Below are positions 26,752 through 40,500 of a stretch of DNA of 64,000 bases, piece by piece. The position numbers were made by a program, and so were the translations under genes. The stretch is from assembly GCF_053574225.1 (NCBI RefSeq), contig NC_135626.1, positions 18,627,001-18,691,000 on the forward strand, written 5' to 3'. The DNA is from Canis aureus (lineage: Eukaryota; Chordata; Mammalia; Carnivora; Canidae). The number at the start of each line of letters is the position of its first letter. Position 1 is the first letter of the stretch. The notes beneath the pieces are model-generated. The model had not been told where the DNA came from. It saw only the letters and a list, made by a program, of their open reading frames with translations, and searched no databases.

Positions 26752-29700
26752 GATTGTTTCTATTACATCAAGCTAGCAGAATGCTGACTAGGTAGGCCCT
26801 GAACTAATCATAAGGATTTTGAAATAAACAGAGGATAAGGACCTCTGTTCTTGTTTCATGATGTGATAGCAAGTCATTAAACTCAAGACCATTACTGTCG
26901 GGCAGCAGAACTAAGGGATGATGAGAGTATGGCAGGCAGAAGGATGAGAAGGGTACTGATTATAGAGTGCTTTAAAATCAAGAATATCAACTTAGGCTCT
27001 AGTATTTAGTACTGAGGGAGCCATCAAAGCATTGTAGGAGAAGAAATGGAGACACTCAATAGTTTCCTAATATAACAAAAATATAGGAGAAAGTCAACAT
27101 TCCACATTCCCATATTCAGGCCTGCCAGTCTATGACTTAGAATGTTCCCACCTCTTAGACAAAAGAGAAAGAATAAAACCAATTCATTACACAGCTTCTA
27201 CTATCAATAAACACTGGGGGAATTTATAAGCTGTTAGGAATTAATGTTTACTAATAAAAATGTACTAATGTCGTAAAAAAAACACTGCTAAACGAAAACT
27301 TTAATAGCTAATCATCCTGGACAGCTCACATTGTATATAAATGAAAATTTGTGATATGGTCTTATGTAAAAAGACTACCTATCAGGTTCAAAAACTCTCA
27401 CCATCTGCAGTTCAAAACTAGTGATTTGACCTGCCTGCTCAATTGAACTCAAGTCTGAGAACACATTTAATGTTTTATGTGCAATGAGCAACTGATTTTG
27501 TATGAAAAATTATTAATGATATGTTAAAAGCTTTCAGAAAGCAAAATAAGGGTATTTAACTGGTTTAGCTGGACTGGGAGAAGAAAATGGAGAATTTATT
27601 GTGTCAAATTATTTCCTACATAATGAATATGGACAGAAAGCTCTGAAAATACAATTTTAATCCCTAAACAGTCTTTATTGATTTCAGATAATGAAAACTG
27701 GATCATTCTTTTTTTTCCATTGCATATTGGACAAAAATCAACACTAAGCCAGACCAAAAAGAAATCTTGCAACATTAAATATTTATCAAGTAGGCATCAT
27801 ATTGGTCAAAGGTTCTACAATCCTCCCCCCCTTCCTTTTTTAAGTCTTCATCTTTGTGATACATAGAACAAACACGAGTCAGGTGATTTTTCCAAAAGGA
27901 CACAGTGAATTTGTGGCTTAATAAATTATAGTATGTAGTTAGTCCTGTCTAGCTCCTCTAGCCAAGAATTCTCTTATATGAAAAGTCCAAGAATGACAGT
28001 GAAAACATGCTTAAATTCACATTAAGCATTCATTCTGAAACCTTGCCATTCCTATTTGAAAGAAGAAAATCTCACAACCATAAATATGTGAGACTTAATA
28101 GATTCACATTCCCCCCGCCCCCCAAAATCAGGTCCATAGAGGAGGAAAATTCAACCTAGATCTCAGAATGTAACTGCCTCTGAAATAAAAATGAGGGCAT
28201 TAAATAGCACGGATAATGAAAATCTAGTTTATGGATATTGTTGATTTCAAACAATGCTTTCCATGTGGAAGAAAAACAGCAATGCATCACAGAGAATTGC
28301 TTTCTCCTGTAACAAATGGTCAGCCCTAAATCTCATCATCTTGTTTGCAACAAAAAGCATGGGCGCCTTTGCAACTAGAAAAAAAAAAAAAAAATCTGTG
28401 TGCTTCAATTAGAATCACTGACCTTTTCTGAAGCATGCCTGTGCTTCTCTATAGAAATCAATGGAATAAAAGGTCACGTTGTTAAAATGTTTGAATACAA
28501 CAATCTTTCCCAGGCAATGACAAATTCCTTTTCTTTTTAAGGTAATTAATCTGTTGTGTATAGAATGTCAAAAATTTAAAAATTAAAAACTATCTTCAAT
28601 TTGCAATTTAAAACTAATTAAAAATCAATTCTATCACCAGAAAAAAGGGGAAATCACTGGAAAGATACATACTACATACTTTGTTCTACATACTGTCAAT
28701 AGCCCAGAGGGTTCTTTCTATTGGCTGAGTCCTTGTCACTAAGGCTATAAACACATAGGAATAAAACAGAAAGAGCATCCTAGAGAAAAAGAGGTTATTT
28801 CAAACCTCAGCTCTCTTCTTTCCAAAGTACCCTGAAGAGGCAAACTTGGTTTGTGTCAAATATAGATAGTAGGGCTTGGTGATTTACTAATTTTCCATCA
28901 TAACCCTCCAAAGTAAATGCACATACACACAAAAATAAGAGATTAAGAGCCAAGATATAGAAGCCAAAAGAAATGACTGGAATAGTCATTTTTTCTGAAC
29001 ATTAAAAAAAAAAAAAAAAAGATATCTGAAAGAAGAGCCTTCTCCTAGATTAGAAACATTTTACTTTTCCAGTTTTTTAATTCATGAAGAGAAAGGGCAA
29101 ATTCTTCAATCACTTCTTAATCCATTCAGAAGATAAATGCATGTATCATATAAACTGCATCATGCTTCTTACTGCTATTACAACAAATCTTAATGCTTTC
29201 TAAGGACAATGAGCTTTCACATTAGACCCACCAACCTTTCTTAACAGGTCTAAAAAACTTACTTCGTGTCCAGACAATCTGGTTTCAAATATCCTTCTGC
29301 CCAACAGAATTTGAGAGCAATTTATTCCAGTCTGATCTATTGTAAAGCTGCAAGAATGATGTCATTAAAACCTGAGAGCAGATTGCTATCAGTGGTATAA
29401 ACAACCACAAACAGCATTCTGAAGGGAAGACAAGCCTCTCAATGTGAAGCTACAGATGCTTCCTTACCTACCCAGTGTTACCCATTACTAATGAAATTCA
29501 TTTTTGGTTAAAGATTTTAAAAGTCAAAGTTATTAAAAAACAGTTATGGAGGGCAGGGAGGATTCAAAATATACAGAGAACAAAAATCTCTAAGAAGAAA
29601 GAAACTAGGAGAGGTATATCAGAGAAGTCAGTACTTTTTATGGCAGTGAAGAGATGAAATAAAATGGTGGTCCAATTAAAGGGGTCTGCTTCTCTGACAA

Positions 29701-32700
29701 GATAGATTTACTATATGTCAATTATATCTTTATAAAAAGGTAGAAGATCTGATATAGTGCCTTATTCATCTGTTCAGATGCCCACTTTCTAACATTTATG
29801 TAATGAATGATCTAATATACACTTAGATGTGCCACCTATTAGCACTGTTCCACACTATTATAACAGCTATGCAGAGGGAGTTACACGGATTCACAAACAT
29901 GAAATCAGATACTGCCTAAAACTTTGTGGGAAAATAAAAATTCAACTGGAAATACTAAAAATAGATTTATCCCACTAATAGATCATTGATCTTGTATGGC
30001 TCCTATAAGAGAAGGACTAGAGAAAATGTTTTATTCTATGAAATCTTTAAGCATCAGGTAAGTCTTCCAAACTAGTTTCTTGGGAAGGAGAGAAAGGCAG
30101 AGGTTTTTTCTGCTTAGAAAATTTGGTTAATTCTCTAGTGTTAAACAGATTACCCTAGTATTCTAATTATCTGAAAATCATCAATCATCCCCAATTGAAC
30201 CATGAACCCTGTAAGGATAACAGCAATGGTCATTACACATCATACTACCCTACTACTACCTCTGTTTCGAGGGTAAAGTTCTAAAGTTAGGGCATAAAAT
30301 GAACACTATCACAAAAAATTATCTGGGAAGATGTCATGTTGGAGACCAATGTGTCAAACATTAAATTCAACAGTACTGTGTTCTCTGGTGTTGAAACAGT
30401 GCTGCTTTCTTTTGACTGAACCCCATATGAAGCAGCTGGCTCTTGTTAAGGGGTCATACAATATAAAACTACCTCTCAAAGCATCATGCTCAGTTTGGTG
30501 AAATTCTCTCACTAGGGAAGCCTATGGGAGCTGAAATTACCTGAGGGAACAGCACATTCTTGATTCCTAGCTCATGCTCACTCTGGAAAATCAGCTAAAT
30601 GAATGGAACTGGACATAAATCAATTATCTCTTTTAGTCAGGTTTAAAAATTGAAAGAATATATGAAACAGATATTTTGGGTGATTAGTTCAAGGCTCCAA
30701 GTCAAAGACACATAGCCTTAAACTTCTGATACTTCACTTTAAATCCTTTCCACTGTTGTGTCAGAATGAAAATAAAGTTGGAACTTTTTTCCTAAAATAG
30801 AATATATTCTAACTTTCTTAAAGATTAAACAGAAGATGAATTATGTCCTGAAGTTTTTAAAGATTGGTAGATCAATCACAGTTAATTTGGTCATCAAAAA
30901 GCATTTATGATGAATATATGAAGAGCACAAACATGATTCTGAAAGCAGTCCACATGTAAAGACCTAACAAGTGGAGACAGAGTAAGCTGCTTCCATCTCC
31001 CCCATTTTCCAGGCTATGGTTGGTCCCAGCGCTATTGCTCAAAGACTTCCCCTTTAAAAAAAAAAAAAAAGAAAGAAAGAAAACCATACCAGAAATTAAT
31101 TCCATAGTTTCTTATCCTTGTCTTTTCTAGCAGCTTTTATAACAATCCAGATCTTAGCTAGGTGACACAAACAGCTGGTTCACATGTGCACATTTAAAGT
31201 TCCTCACGTAGTCACTGTACCTTCAACATTCATGCTGATAATTATTCTGGTGCTTTAGCCTAGTGGATCCCAACCTGGAGGAGCACATTCAGATCACTGG
31301 GGAGAGCTTTTCAAAAATACTTACTGATGCTGAGAACCAAACTCAAACCAATTAAATAAAAATGTAGGGTTTGAACTTTTTTTTTTTAAAGCTCCTTAAG
31401 TTATTTTAATGTGCAATCAGGGCAGAGAATCTCTACCCCTCAATTTCTCAACCATCTGAACCCTAAGGACTTTATTATTTTACTCCATCCATCTACCTTA
31501 AAGCATGGCTCTACTTTCTCTCTTGAAGCAACAACTTGTTCTAACTACAAATTCCTTTCTTGGAATACAATCTCCACATTCTAACCACACTATTACTCCT
31601 GCTGAACCTGTTGATTGCTAACACCCCAACATCTGTCTTTGGATCTTGCCTCTCCTTTCTCGGAGTACACCAATTCCTCTTCTGATGTCAACTTCTCTGT
31701 CAATGTGGCCAGCCATTCTGTGACGTTCTAGGGACGTTCCTCCTGGTTTTTCATTTTCTTGCCAGGCCTCTATGAATACGCAACCAACCATCAATATTAA
31801 AGCCCAGTTGTTGAGTACATGGCTAAAGAGGTCCCAATCAATTGCCAAGAATCCTTCTGTTCAGGGAGCCCCGGTGGCGCAGCAGTTTAGTGCTGCCTGC
31901 AGCCCGGGGTGTGATCCTGGACACCCTGATTGAGTCCCACATAGGGCTTCCTGCATGGAGCCTGCTTCTCCCTCTGCCTGTGTCTCTGCCTCTCTCTCTT
32001 TCTGAATAAATAAATAAATATTTTAAAAAAATCCTTCTGTTCAACTTTCTTGGTCTACACAACAGTAGCTGCCTCTCAGCCCTAAGAGTTGTGACCTTTT
32101 TAAGGGTTTTTTTTTTCTTTTTTAATTGTGGTAAAATATACATAATGTGGTGTCCCACTCCATCAGATGCAGGCTCCCAAATGTGGGACGATGATCAGGT
32201 GGAAGCCGGTGGCGCGGGGAATGAAAGGATTCACCCAAGGCAGAACACGGGAGACAGAAGTTTATTGAATACACTGCAAAGTGGTGGAGGGACAGGACAG
32301 CAAAGACTGTCTGCAAAGAGGCAGTGAATGGGAGCTGTATTTAAAGTAGGAAGTGAGGAGGTATGGAGACTATGGAATTTTCTCCTTTTGGGTAATTGCA
32401 CCTGGTTGTAAGTAGCCCATTGGTCAGTTAGGGACTATGGATTTTTTGAGCTGGGTTGCCTGATGGGTCTGTATGTATTCAGCCAGGTGGTCACTGTGGG
32501 CCTTTTTACCTTGAGCAAGTTTCCATTACTCAAGTCTGTCGTCTAAAAGTGGCCTCTACCCATAACATAAAATTTACCATTTTTACATGTACAATTCAGT
32601 GGCATTATGTACATTCACAATGTTGTGTAACTATCACCACTAATTCTAGAACTTTCTCATCATCCCAAATAGAAACTTTGTTAAAACAAAACAAAATAAA

Positions 32701-34518
32701 TAAAAAGAGTTAAATTTATAAGTTTTTTTTAAACTTATAAAGGACATTTCCAGTCTTGTCATTCTCATTAAAAAATCTTTCATTGTGCCTTCAAATTCCT
32801 ACTGAATAAATATAAATTTTCTTAGTTTAACATTCAAGGTCCCCTCCCCATGATTTGCCCCATCATTATACATGATGCTAAACTCTAGCCAACTGGATGA
32901 TTTGTCATTCCCTAAAAGATGCTCCTGATACTTAAGTCTCTCCATCTGGAATGAATATCCACCCTCCTCAATGCTACCTATCCAAATTCTTCTCATCCTT
33001 CAACCCTCATCTGAAATGCCATTTTCTTCATGAAGTCTTACTGTTTTTAAATTCTGCCTGAAAAATTCTTTCTTTTAAAGTTCCATACCGGGATCCCTGG
33101 GTGGCTCAGTGGTTTAGCACCTGCCTTCAGGCCAAAGTGTGATTCTGGAGTCCCGGGATCAAGTCCCACATTGGGCTCCCTGCATGAAGCCGCTTCTCCC
33201 TCTGCTTGTGTCTCTGCCCCCCCCCCCCCCACCGTGTGTGTGTCTTTCATGAATAAATAAATAAATATTTTAAAAAAATAATAAAGTTCCATACCACCTG
33301 CCCATATTCTTTTGGCACTTTCTACCATATATGATGATTATTTCTTTACATCTTATCTCACTCCATAGACTCTAAGGAAAAGCACTAATAGAGAGCAGGG
33401 AATTAAGAGCACTCCTGGTTCCCTGGATCAGCTGTGTCATTTCTTAGTGAATTTGGATGAGTTATTTACCTCTTTGAGCTATAGTTTCTTCATCTGTAAA
33501 ATGGAGATAAGAGTCAGGTATTTAGAACAGTGCTTGGTACATTAAATGCCAAAAAAAAAAAAAAAAAAAAAAAACTAAACAAATGAACAATTTGTCTTTG
33601 TATCTTCCACAGAGATTAGTATAATGTTATGTACAAAGTATTGCTAAATGTTTGGCTGAACGAATAAATAAGGCAGACCAGATACTACATAAGTAACAAT
33701 TAAAGTCAGGAATTCAGCTGGATTTTTCTGGTACCTTTTCCTTTGTTTTGTCTTTCTCTGTTTCTGTCTAGGCTTCAGGGGTAAGGAGCCAGAATTGGTA
33801 AGACAGTGGGTAAGCAAGTTTTTGTTTCAAGTCATCAAATGCTTTTCAAGTAATCCAGCTTGGACACTAAAATGGGAATGAGTGAAAATCATACCCCCAA
33901 TGCTCTCAGAATAGGCTAATTCTTTTATATTGCTATGCTTCCCAATCTATATTATAATTATTATTTATATGATTGTATCCCCTGCTAGATTACAAATTGA
34001 AGGGAAGACACTATCTTATTCCTTCATTTAGCAAACATTTATGTGGCACTTACTATATGTTAGGCACTATTCTAATAGTTGGGAATACAACAATAAGCAT
34101 AATAGAAAAACAAATTCTGGTTCTAGGCACATAGTTGATGCTTAAGTTTACAGAATAAATGAAGAGGAAATTCTAACAATAAGGGAATCCTCAAAGGTCC
34201 TAGGATGTAGATTTCTGGTCCTTACTGGTACTGTCTGATTGGGAGTAAGAGTGCACTTACATATATATATACATATTTCATTTGGTTTGTTCTTTGCAAT
34301 TCACAGACTCCTAGAAAATTCCCTGAGGGTTATAGAGCTATTTCATAGCACCAGGGTATCATGTATTGTGTATTCTTTAAATTACAAAATGTTTCTATAA
34401 AATACAGTATACAAATACTATCAGTTAAAATTAAATGACTACATCTGAGGAACCCCAAACTACATTACTGCTCACCAAGGATGCTAACTGGTCAAAATAG
34501 GCATGGAGGTTCCCCTAC

Positions 34519-34555
<37 letters not shown>

Positions 34556-37500
34556 TTTTTTTTTTAATTATGATAGTCACAGAGGGAGAAAGAGAGAGAG
34601 GCAGAGACATAGGCAGAGGGAGAAGCAGGCTCCATGCACCGGAAGCCCGATGTGGGATTCGATCCCAGGTCTCCAGGATCGCGCCCTGGGCCAAGGGCAG
34701 GCGCCAAACCGCTGCGCCACCCAGGGATCCCCCCCCTACTGCCTTTTTGACAAGAGATTCCCCATTTAACAATGCCTACAAAGGCCAAACCTATTATCTG
34801 AATAAGGACACTTCTGAAAGTAAAAGGAGGAACTTATTAATTATACAGGACCATCAGGTAAAATCCAGGGGCCCTGACAAACCAGACACATGGTCGCCCA
34901 TTAGACTTCTCATTTCAACTGGGTTTTAGGCTGTAATTGCTTCTAGCACAGAAAACTTGTACTATCCATATTCTTCTCCATAAAACTCTAAGATTATGTT
35001 TCAAGTCAAAAGTAAACTTTTCCCAAGGCAAGTCAAATTTTTATTTCCAATCCATCAGGTATCCTGTACTTTCTGGGAAAAGGCATGTTTATGTGCAGAA
35101 TTCAGAATCCTGACTAAAGCATGATAAATGATTTCCAATCATATAATTACAACTGGTTTCTCTTGGGTCAAATTTCAGTAGGCTCAAAGTAACTAAGTGC
35201 CAAAGTGTTTTCATACAGTTTTCCAAACAGAAACTCAAAGTGCAAAACGGATAATGTGATCCTCTAACAGCTAAAAGTTCAGTTAAAAACATACATAATT
35301 TGGGGGGATGCCTGGGTGGCTCATCGGTTGAGTGCCTGCCTTTGGCCCAGGGTGTGATCCTGGAGTCCTGGGATCGAGTCCCACATTAGGCTCCCTGCAT
35401 GGACTCTGCTTCTCCCTCTGCTTGTGTCTCTGCCTCTCTTTCTCTCTCTCTGTGTCTCTCATGAATAAATAAAGTCTTAAAAAAAAATACCTTGATGGGT
35501 TAAGAAAAAAAAAATACATAATTTTTCCTACAGAATATATTTTCCAGGTTGATACATCAGATTTTAAAAATATGAAAATAGAAAAGTTACAAGATACAGA
35601 GATCATGGTAGATTATTGCTCCTTCCATATTGGACTCCTGCTAAATCTGTTGTACCCTATAGGTAGATTTATAAACAGTCATAATCTAGATAGTTTTTTT
35701 AAAAGCTGCTTAAGGAGCTATCTAAACATGCATGGTCTGAAAACTCAAGCCAAACTTTTGGTGGGCACTGATGCAATCATTTTATTACAGCTTCAGGGAA
35801 AAATGTATGATTAACTGTATGATACTATATGCTTATACTCCAATTGTATATATGATTACATCAAAAATTCATAGACTTCAGGTTTTCTAAAATGATATTA
35901 ACTGTTAAGTCCATGTAGAGAGATCTTAAAATGTTTCTGTACTAACAGTTATATATAGAATATAACAGCACAAATTTTTAATCTTAGAAAAAAGTGCAGT
36001 GATATGGTACTGTATGTATAATGGAAGGTTACTTAAAATTATTTCTTTCCTTTAACAAATAATAAGATAAATATATATTCTTGACTCTAAAAACTGATTC
36101 TTTTATCAGCTAAGTAAATATTAGAACATCCATTAGATGCATAGCAACATACTTAGAACTTACCTAAAATGACAGCCTCAGACCTCGAAGTTTCTTCAAA
36201 GTATAATTCCATGATTAAACATTTAAAACTCAAAATATTATCCGTTCTAAAATCTGCAAAGACGCAACAGTCTTCCAATTAAAAAAAAAAAAGCCACAGT
36301 CTAAAACCATGAGTAATGTGTATATGCCATGTTTTTGAGATACTACAGATGGAGCTGCTGACACAGATGAATAATACATTAAGTTGAAAATCAAATACTA
36401 ACTTGAGGTATTATTAATCTTCAATATTTTTATATTTTGATAGTAAGTTTTCTTATTTCTCAGAGGGAAACTGAGGGAAAAATTTTTTTTGCATTGGCTA
36501 CAACAAATTTATCTGTATTAAAAAGTACAGGACATAGAAAACTTTCTATTTAGGATATTAAAAGAATCACCAAAGGCAGAGCTTGTATGTAATTAAGGCA
36601 TTTCTTACTTTTCCATTTAATAGCTATTCTAAAACACAAATTTTTTGTATCCTATACTCCAAGCTAAACCATGCCTCCCAACAAAGTCTTTATAATCCTG
36701 GGGCAGCTATAGGAATAATTCCTTTTTATGTTAAAAGGATTCAATGTTTTCCAAGTAGCCCCACCCCTGGAAAACACCCTTTTTCTGTGCATGATTTTAT
36801 ATATAGCTAAAAATTATACAACAGAAAACAAGAATAGTTGAGGTTTAGGTTTGAAAGACTCTTCTGTAGCTAATTACTATGAAAGCAACAGGTGTCAATT
36901 TTTTAACTGGAAGGTAAAAAAACTAAATAAGAGAGTAAAACATTTATGTAAATGATATATCAGATGGTTCCACAAATATTTTATGGCAAAGACTTTTAAT
37001 TAAACATTCACAAACAATCCTGGGGAGTGGAATTGCATAGAAACATTATGCTAACTAACAAAATGGGCTGAAATCAGCCACCAACAGGTACTATACCACT
37101 TATGTCATTCGTGGTTTTATTTATTTATTTATTTAGTTTTTTTCATTCGTGGTTTTAAACCATAACTATGCTAACTTTCTCTTTGCAAATATTTGAAATA
37201 ATAATCAATCAAGGATCTCTCAGACTCCAATTATGGTAAATACTAAGTGATTGAGAACTCCTAGCTTTTAGAAGCACAGTTTTTAAAGGAATGACAAACC
37301 CAAGTATACAAAATTAATGCCTGATATAAACAATTCATGCTTGAACTCTAAGACAGAAAATGAATATTATGAATTAGCTAAGTACCCAGTGAAGAGAATC
37401 TAAATATATCTGGCAGTTATTTAAATATATCCATATTCACCAATTAATTATTTGAAAACTTTCTTTCCTCATAGATGGCCTACATGCAGGGGTCAACTCA

Positions 37501-40500
37501 GTAGCTCTAGGCTGCCCAAACCCCACATATTCCAAGAGTCTTTAGGACTGGCTTAGGACCAACTCCTGGGAAATAATCTTTGAGCCCTTGCAATGTTCTG
37601 CCTCATAAGAGTATCATAGTATACCTGGGGCTTTGGTCACATCAGACAGTTTATGCTAACAATATGATTTATGGTGACACCAGTGTTTGTATGCTTGGGG
37701 CAGTGGGCCAGCTGTATTAGTTTAACCTCTGGGTGGGGAAAGAGGAGGGCTGCTTACTGAGTAGCTAAGGTCAGTCATGTAAGTGCTCTAGGCCTACCTG
37801 ATTAACCTCCAATAAAAACCCTGGACACTGGCTCAGGTGAGCTTCCCTGGTTGACAACATTTGTCTGTGTTATCATACACTGTTGCTGGGAGAATTAAGC
37901 AAGATCTGTGCAATTCTACCAGGAAGCCAAGTGGAACTTTGCACCTGGTTTCTCCTGGACTTTGCCTTATGTACCTTTTTCCTTTGCTGATTCAATCTGT
38001 ATCATTTTGTTGTAATAAACTAAAGCCATGATAGAACACCTTTCCTGGATCTTGTGAGTTCTTTCAGCAATTTACCTGAGGGTGATCTTGGGGACTCCAA
38101 CACAACCTATAATACAATAAAATTCTTATTTAATAAAGAAGATTTCTTCTAATTTCAAGGTTTGTTGTCAGCAACCTCATTTCCAAACACGTAGAAATAG
38201 CATTACACATCCATAGGAATACCTTCTAATATGTAGGTTCTTTTTTGGCCAACTAAAAGGATAAAGGTGACTTGGCCAGGTGTAGGAAGCAACTTCTGAT
38301 AAATGATGTAAGTATGGCCCCACTACCACTATTTCCCTTCTTCAACGAGGCCCTGAGGAATCTTTAGGGAGTCTTTGGAATGGAATCATCAATGCTTTCT
38401 CCTCAGTAGTTACTTCTGATCTGTACTTGAGGAGAAAAGAACTTTCTCAATTCTTCTATCCTCAGGGTAATTCTGTGCTTTTAAAAAACAAAGCATATGT
38501 CAAGAACCACCTGACTAGGCCCAAGATCTCAGGTATACAAAGATACTCTTATCAGCCAAAATCTGGTCAAGACACATCCTTTCTCTGGAAAGTGCAGGGT
38601 TGGAGAACCCCAAGTACACTGAGATAAGACTTTATTAATTCCATAAAAGATGCATGGGTTAAAATAGCACCAAGGATTACAGCATTCAAGAGCTTTAGGC
38701 TTATCAGATCACAACATCCCAGCAGTGTTGATCAGTGACAGTTCTATTACCTTATAACATTTCCCAATTCCCCAGTCAGCTTCGCCATTCTCTTTCCCTT
38801 AGGGAAAGAGAATTATCAAAGATAATTGTGTAGTATAGAATTACCTACCACCTGTGTAAGAATGAGATTTTTATCTCACTGCTAAGTCAGAAAAAGTATC
38901 TTGCTTTTATACAGGTTTCCATTCTAAGTCATAGTCCTAGTGTTAATTAAAAGCCTAGAGTAAATAAACTATACTGTCATGAGCTCACCAAATTCAATGA
39001 TTTAGGACTCCCTGTCTTTCATTTAAAGTTTTACCTAGTTAAATGCAGAATGGTAAATGGTAATGCTTTGCCTAGGGCTAACCTATGTCCCAATTTTTAT
39101 TTTCATGCACAGTCCCAGGAACAAATACCAGGCATTATTTTACAGTTCATTATTATCCATGATAGCTACCATACTATGCTTACACATTAACAGTAGTAAT
39201 ATAATGTTAAAGCCTCTATCCTGAAAGAATCACATAGATAGGAGTTGAAATAAAGACCATAGCATCAAACCGTCTGGAATTGAATCTCAATCTCAATACT
39301 TACTAGCTCTGTGATCTTGGTCAAGTTTTTTTTTTTTTTTTTTTAATCTTTTGTGCCTCAATTTCCTCTTCTGTAAAACGGGAATAATCATAGTGTCTTT
39401 CCCAGATGACTGCTATAGGGATTAAATAAACTCCTATGTGTAAATAACTTAGAATTGTGCCTGGTAGCTGATAAAAACTTACATAAGTAATGACTCTTAC
39501 CAGCACCATCACCACCACCATTATTCCAAAGAACTCGGGATTCGACTTACATTATCTCTTTAATTTTCACCTTATTCAAGTGGTAGAAAAAAGGGGCAGT
39601 ATTAGACCTCTTAACTGATAGGCAGCTGGTATATAGCAACAAGAGTACTTTCTTGAGTTTCATACAACATAGCTGCCTCACTGTGTTCATCTGTAAAATG
39701 GGGATGGAAATAACCTATCTCATAAGGCTGTGTGGAGATTAAGTAAAATATGACCTCCAAAGTTCTGTTTTATGGTATCACAATTCAGGATATATTGATA
39801 ACACTGCTGTCAGATACTTGGGATTTCAAAATTACCTGGTTCCAGGTACTCAACCACTTCTGCAAGGATGAGATTTTATACACCTTAAAGCATAAAACCC
39901 AAAAGGTGCTAGAAGAATAAATTAACAAAAAATTGTCCCCTTCTTTCACATTCCCTGGTTAGGATACATTTCTTCAAAATAGTCAATGTGTGGAGGTTGG
40001 AGTATGTCAAGGGCAGAGAGTACCTAAGAAAAGGAAAAAAAAAAAAGTCAAATTCAGAGAACTAAAAAGGAAGCAAAATAAGACATAAATGCAAGTAAAT
40101 ACTATAAATTCTTTAATGAGCTAATAAGGCTTAGTTACAATTGCCCACTGAGGTCAACTAAATTTATCAGTCAGGAAACAGTCCTAAGCATTCAGATGGA
40201 TTTGTAAACTTACTATGTAAAAGACCATTCTATCTAAACTAAAATGAGAGGGGCAATTGGGTTCTACTACATGCTACCAGACACCTGCACGGAAAGTGTG
40301 TTGAAAAGAATTGCCCTATTTTTAACAATCAGTGTTGCTCTAAGAGCATGAGGAGACACACCTACCATTCATTCCTTTACTCCTTCCTCTATGTACTTAG
40401 AATGTTTACTAAGTACATTCTACCTGGCAGGCAATGTGGTAGGCTCTCTGGTTATACTGATAAACAAAAGTGATACCATCCTGCTTTCATAATTAGTAGA

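Larger units (their letters stand above)
10896..39967 (-). other. NLK: NLK intron 3 (about 29 kb)
   Basis: The intron lies between the 56-nt exon 3 and exon 4. Besides the repeats listed separately, long stretches show no recognisable repeat: about 12100-13300, 16700-17650, 18400-19800, 24540-25790, 26760-31250, 35530-37100 and 38110-39250. Local A/T runs are common. I found no further exon or RNA gene. Confidence 0.75.

Noticed and set aside
32091..32327. Small proteins over the LTR
   Set aside because: They are chance frames in LTR sequence. There is no viral gene in the unit.
33550..33575. A run as a tail-only insertion
   Set aside because: The flanks do not repeat, so it may be a simple poly-A expansion.
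34503..34929. Overlapping proteins of 74-119 residues
   Set aside because: All are frames through a young SINE and its T run.
39321..39345. T run in a MIR as a seventh tail-only insertion
   Set aside because: No matching direct repeat flanks it.
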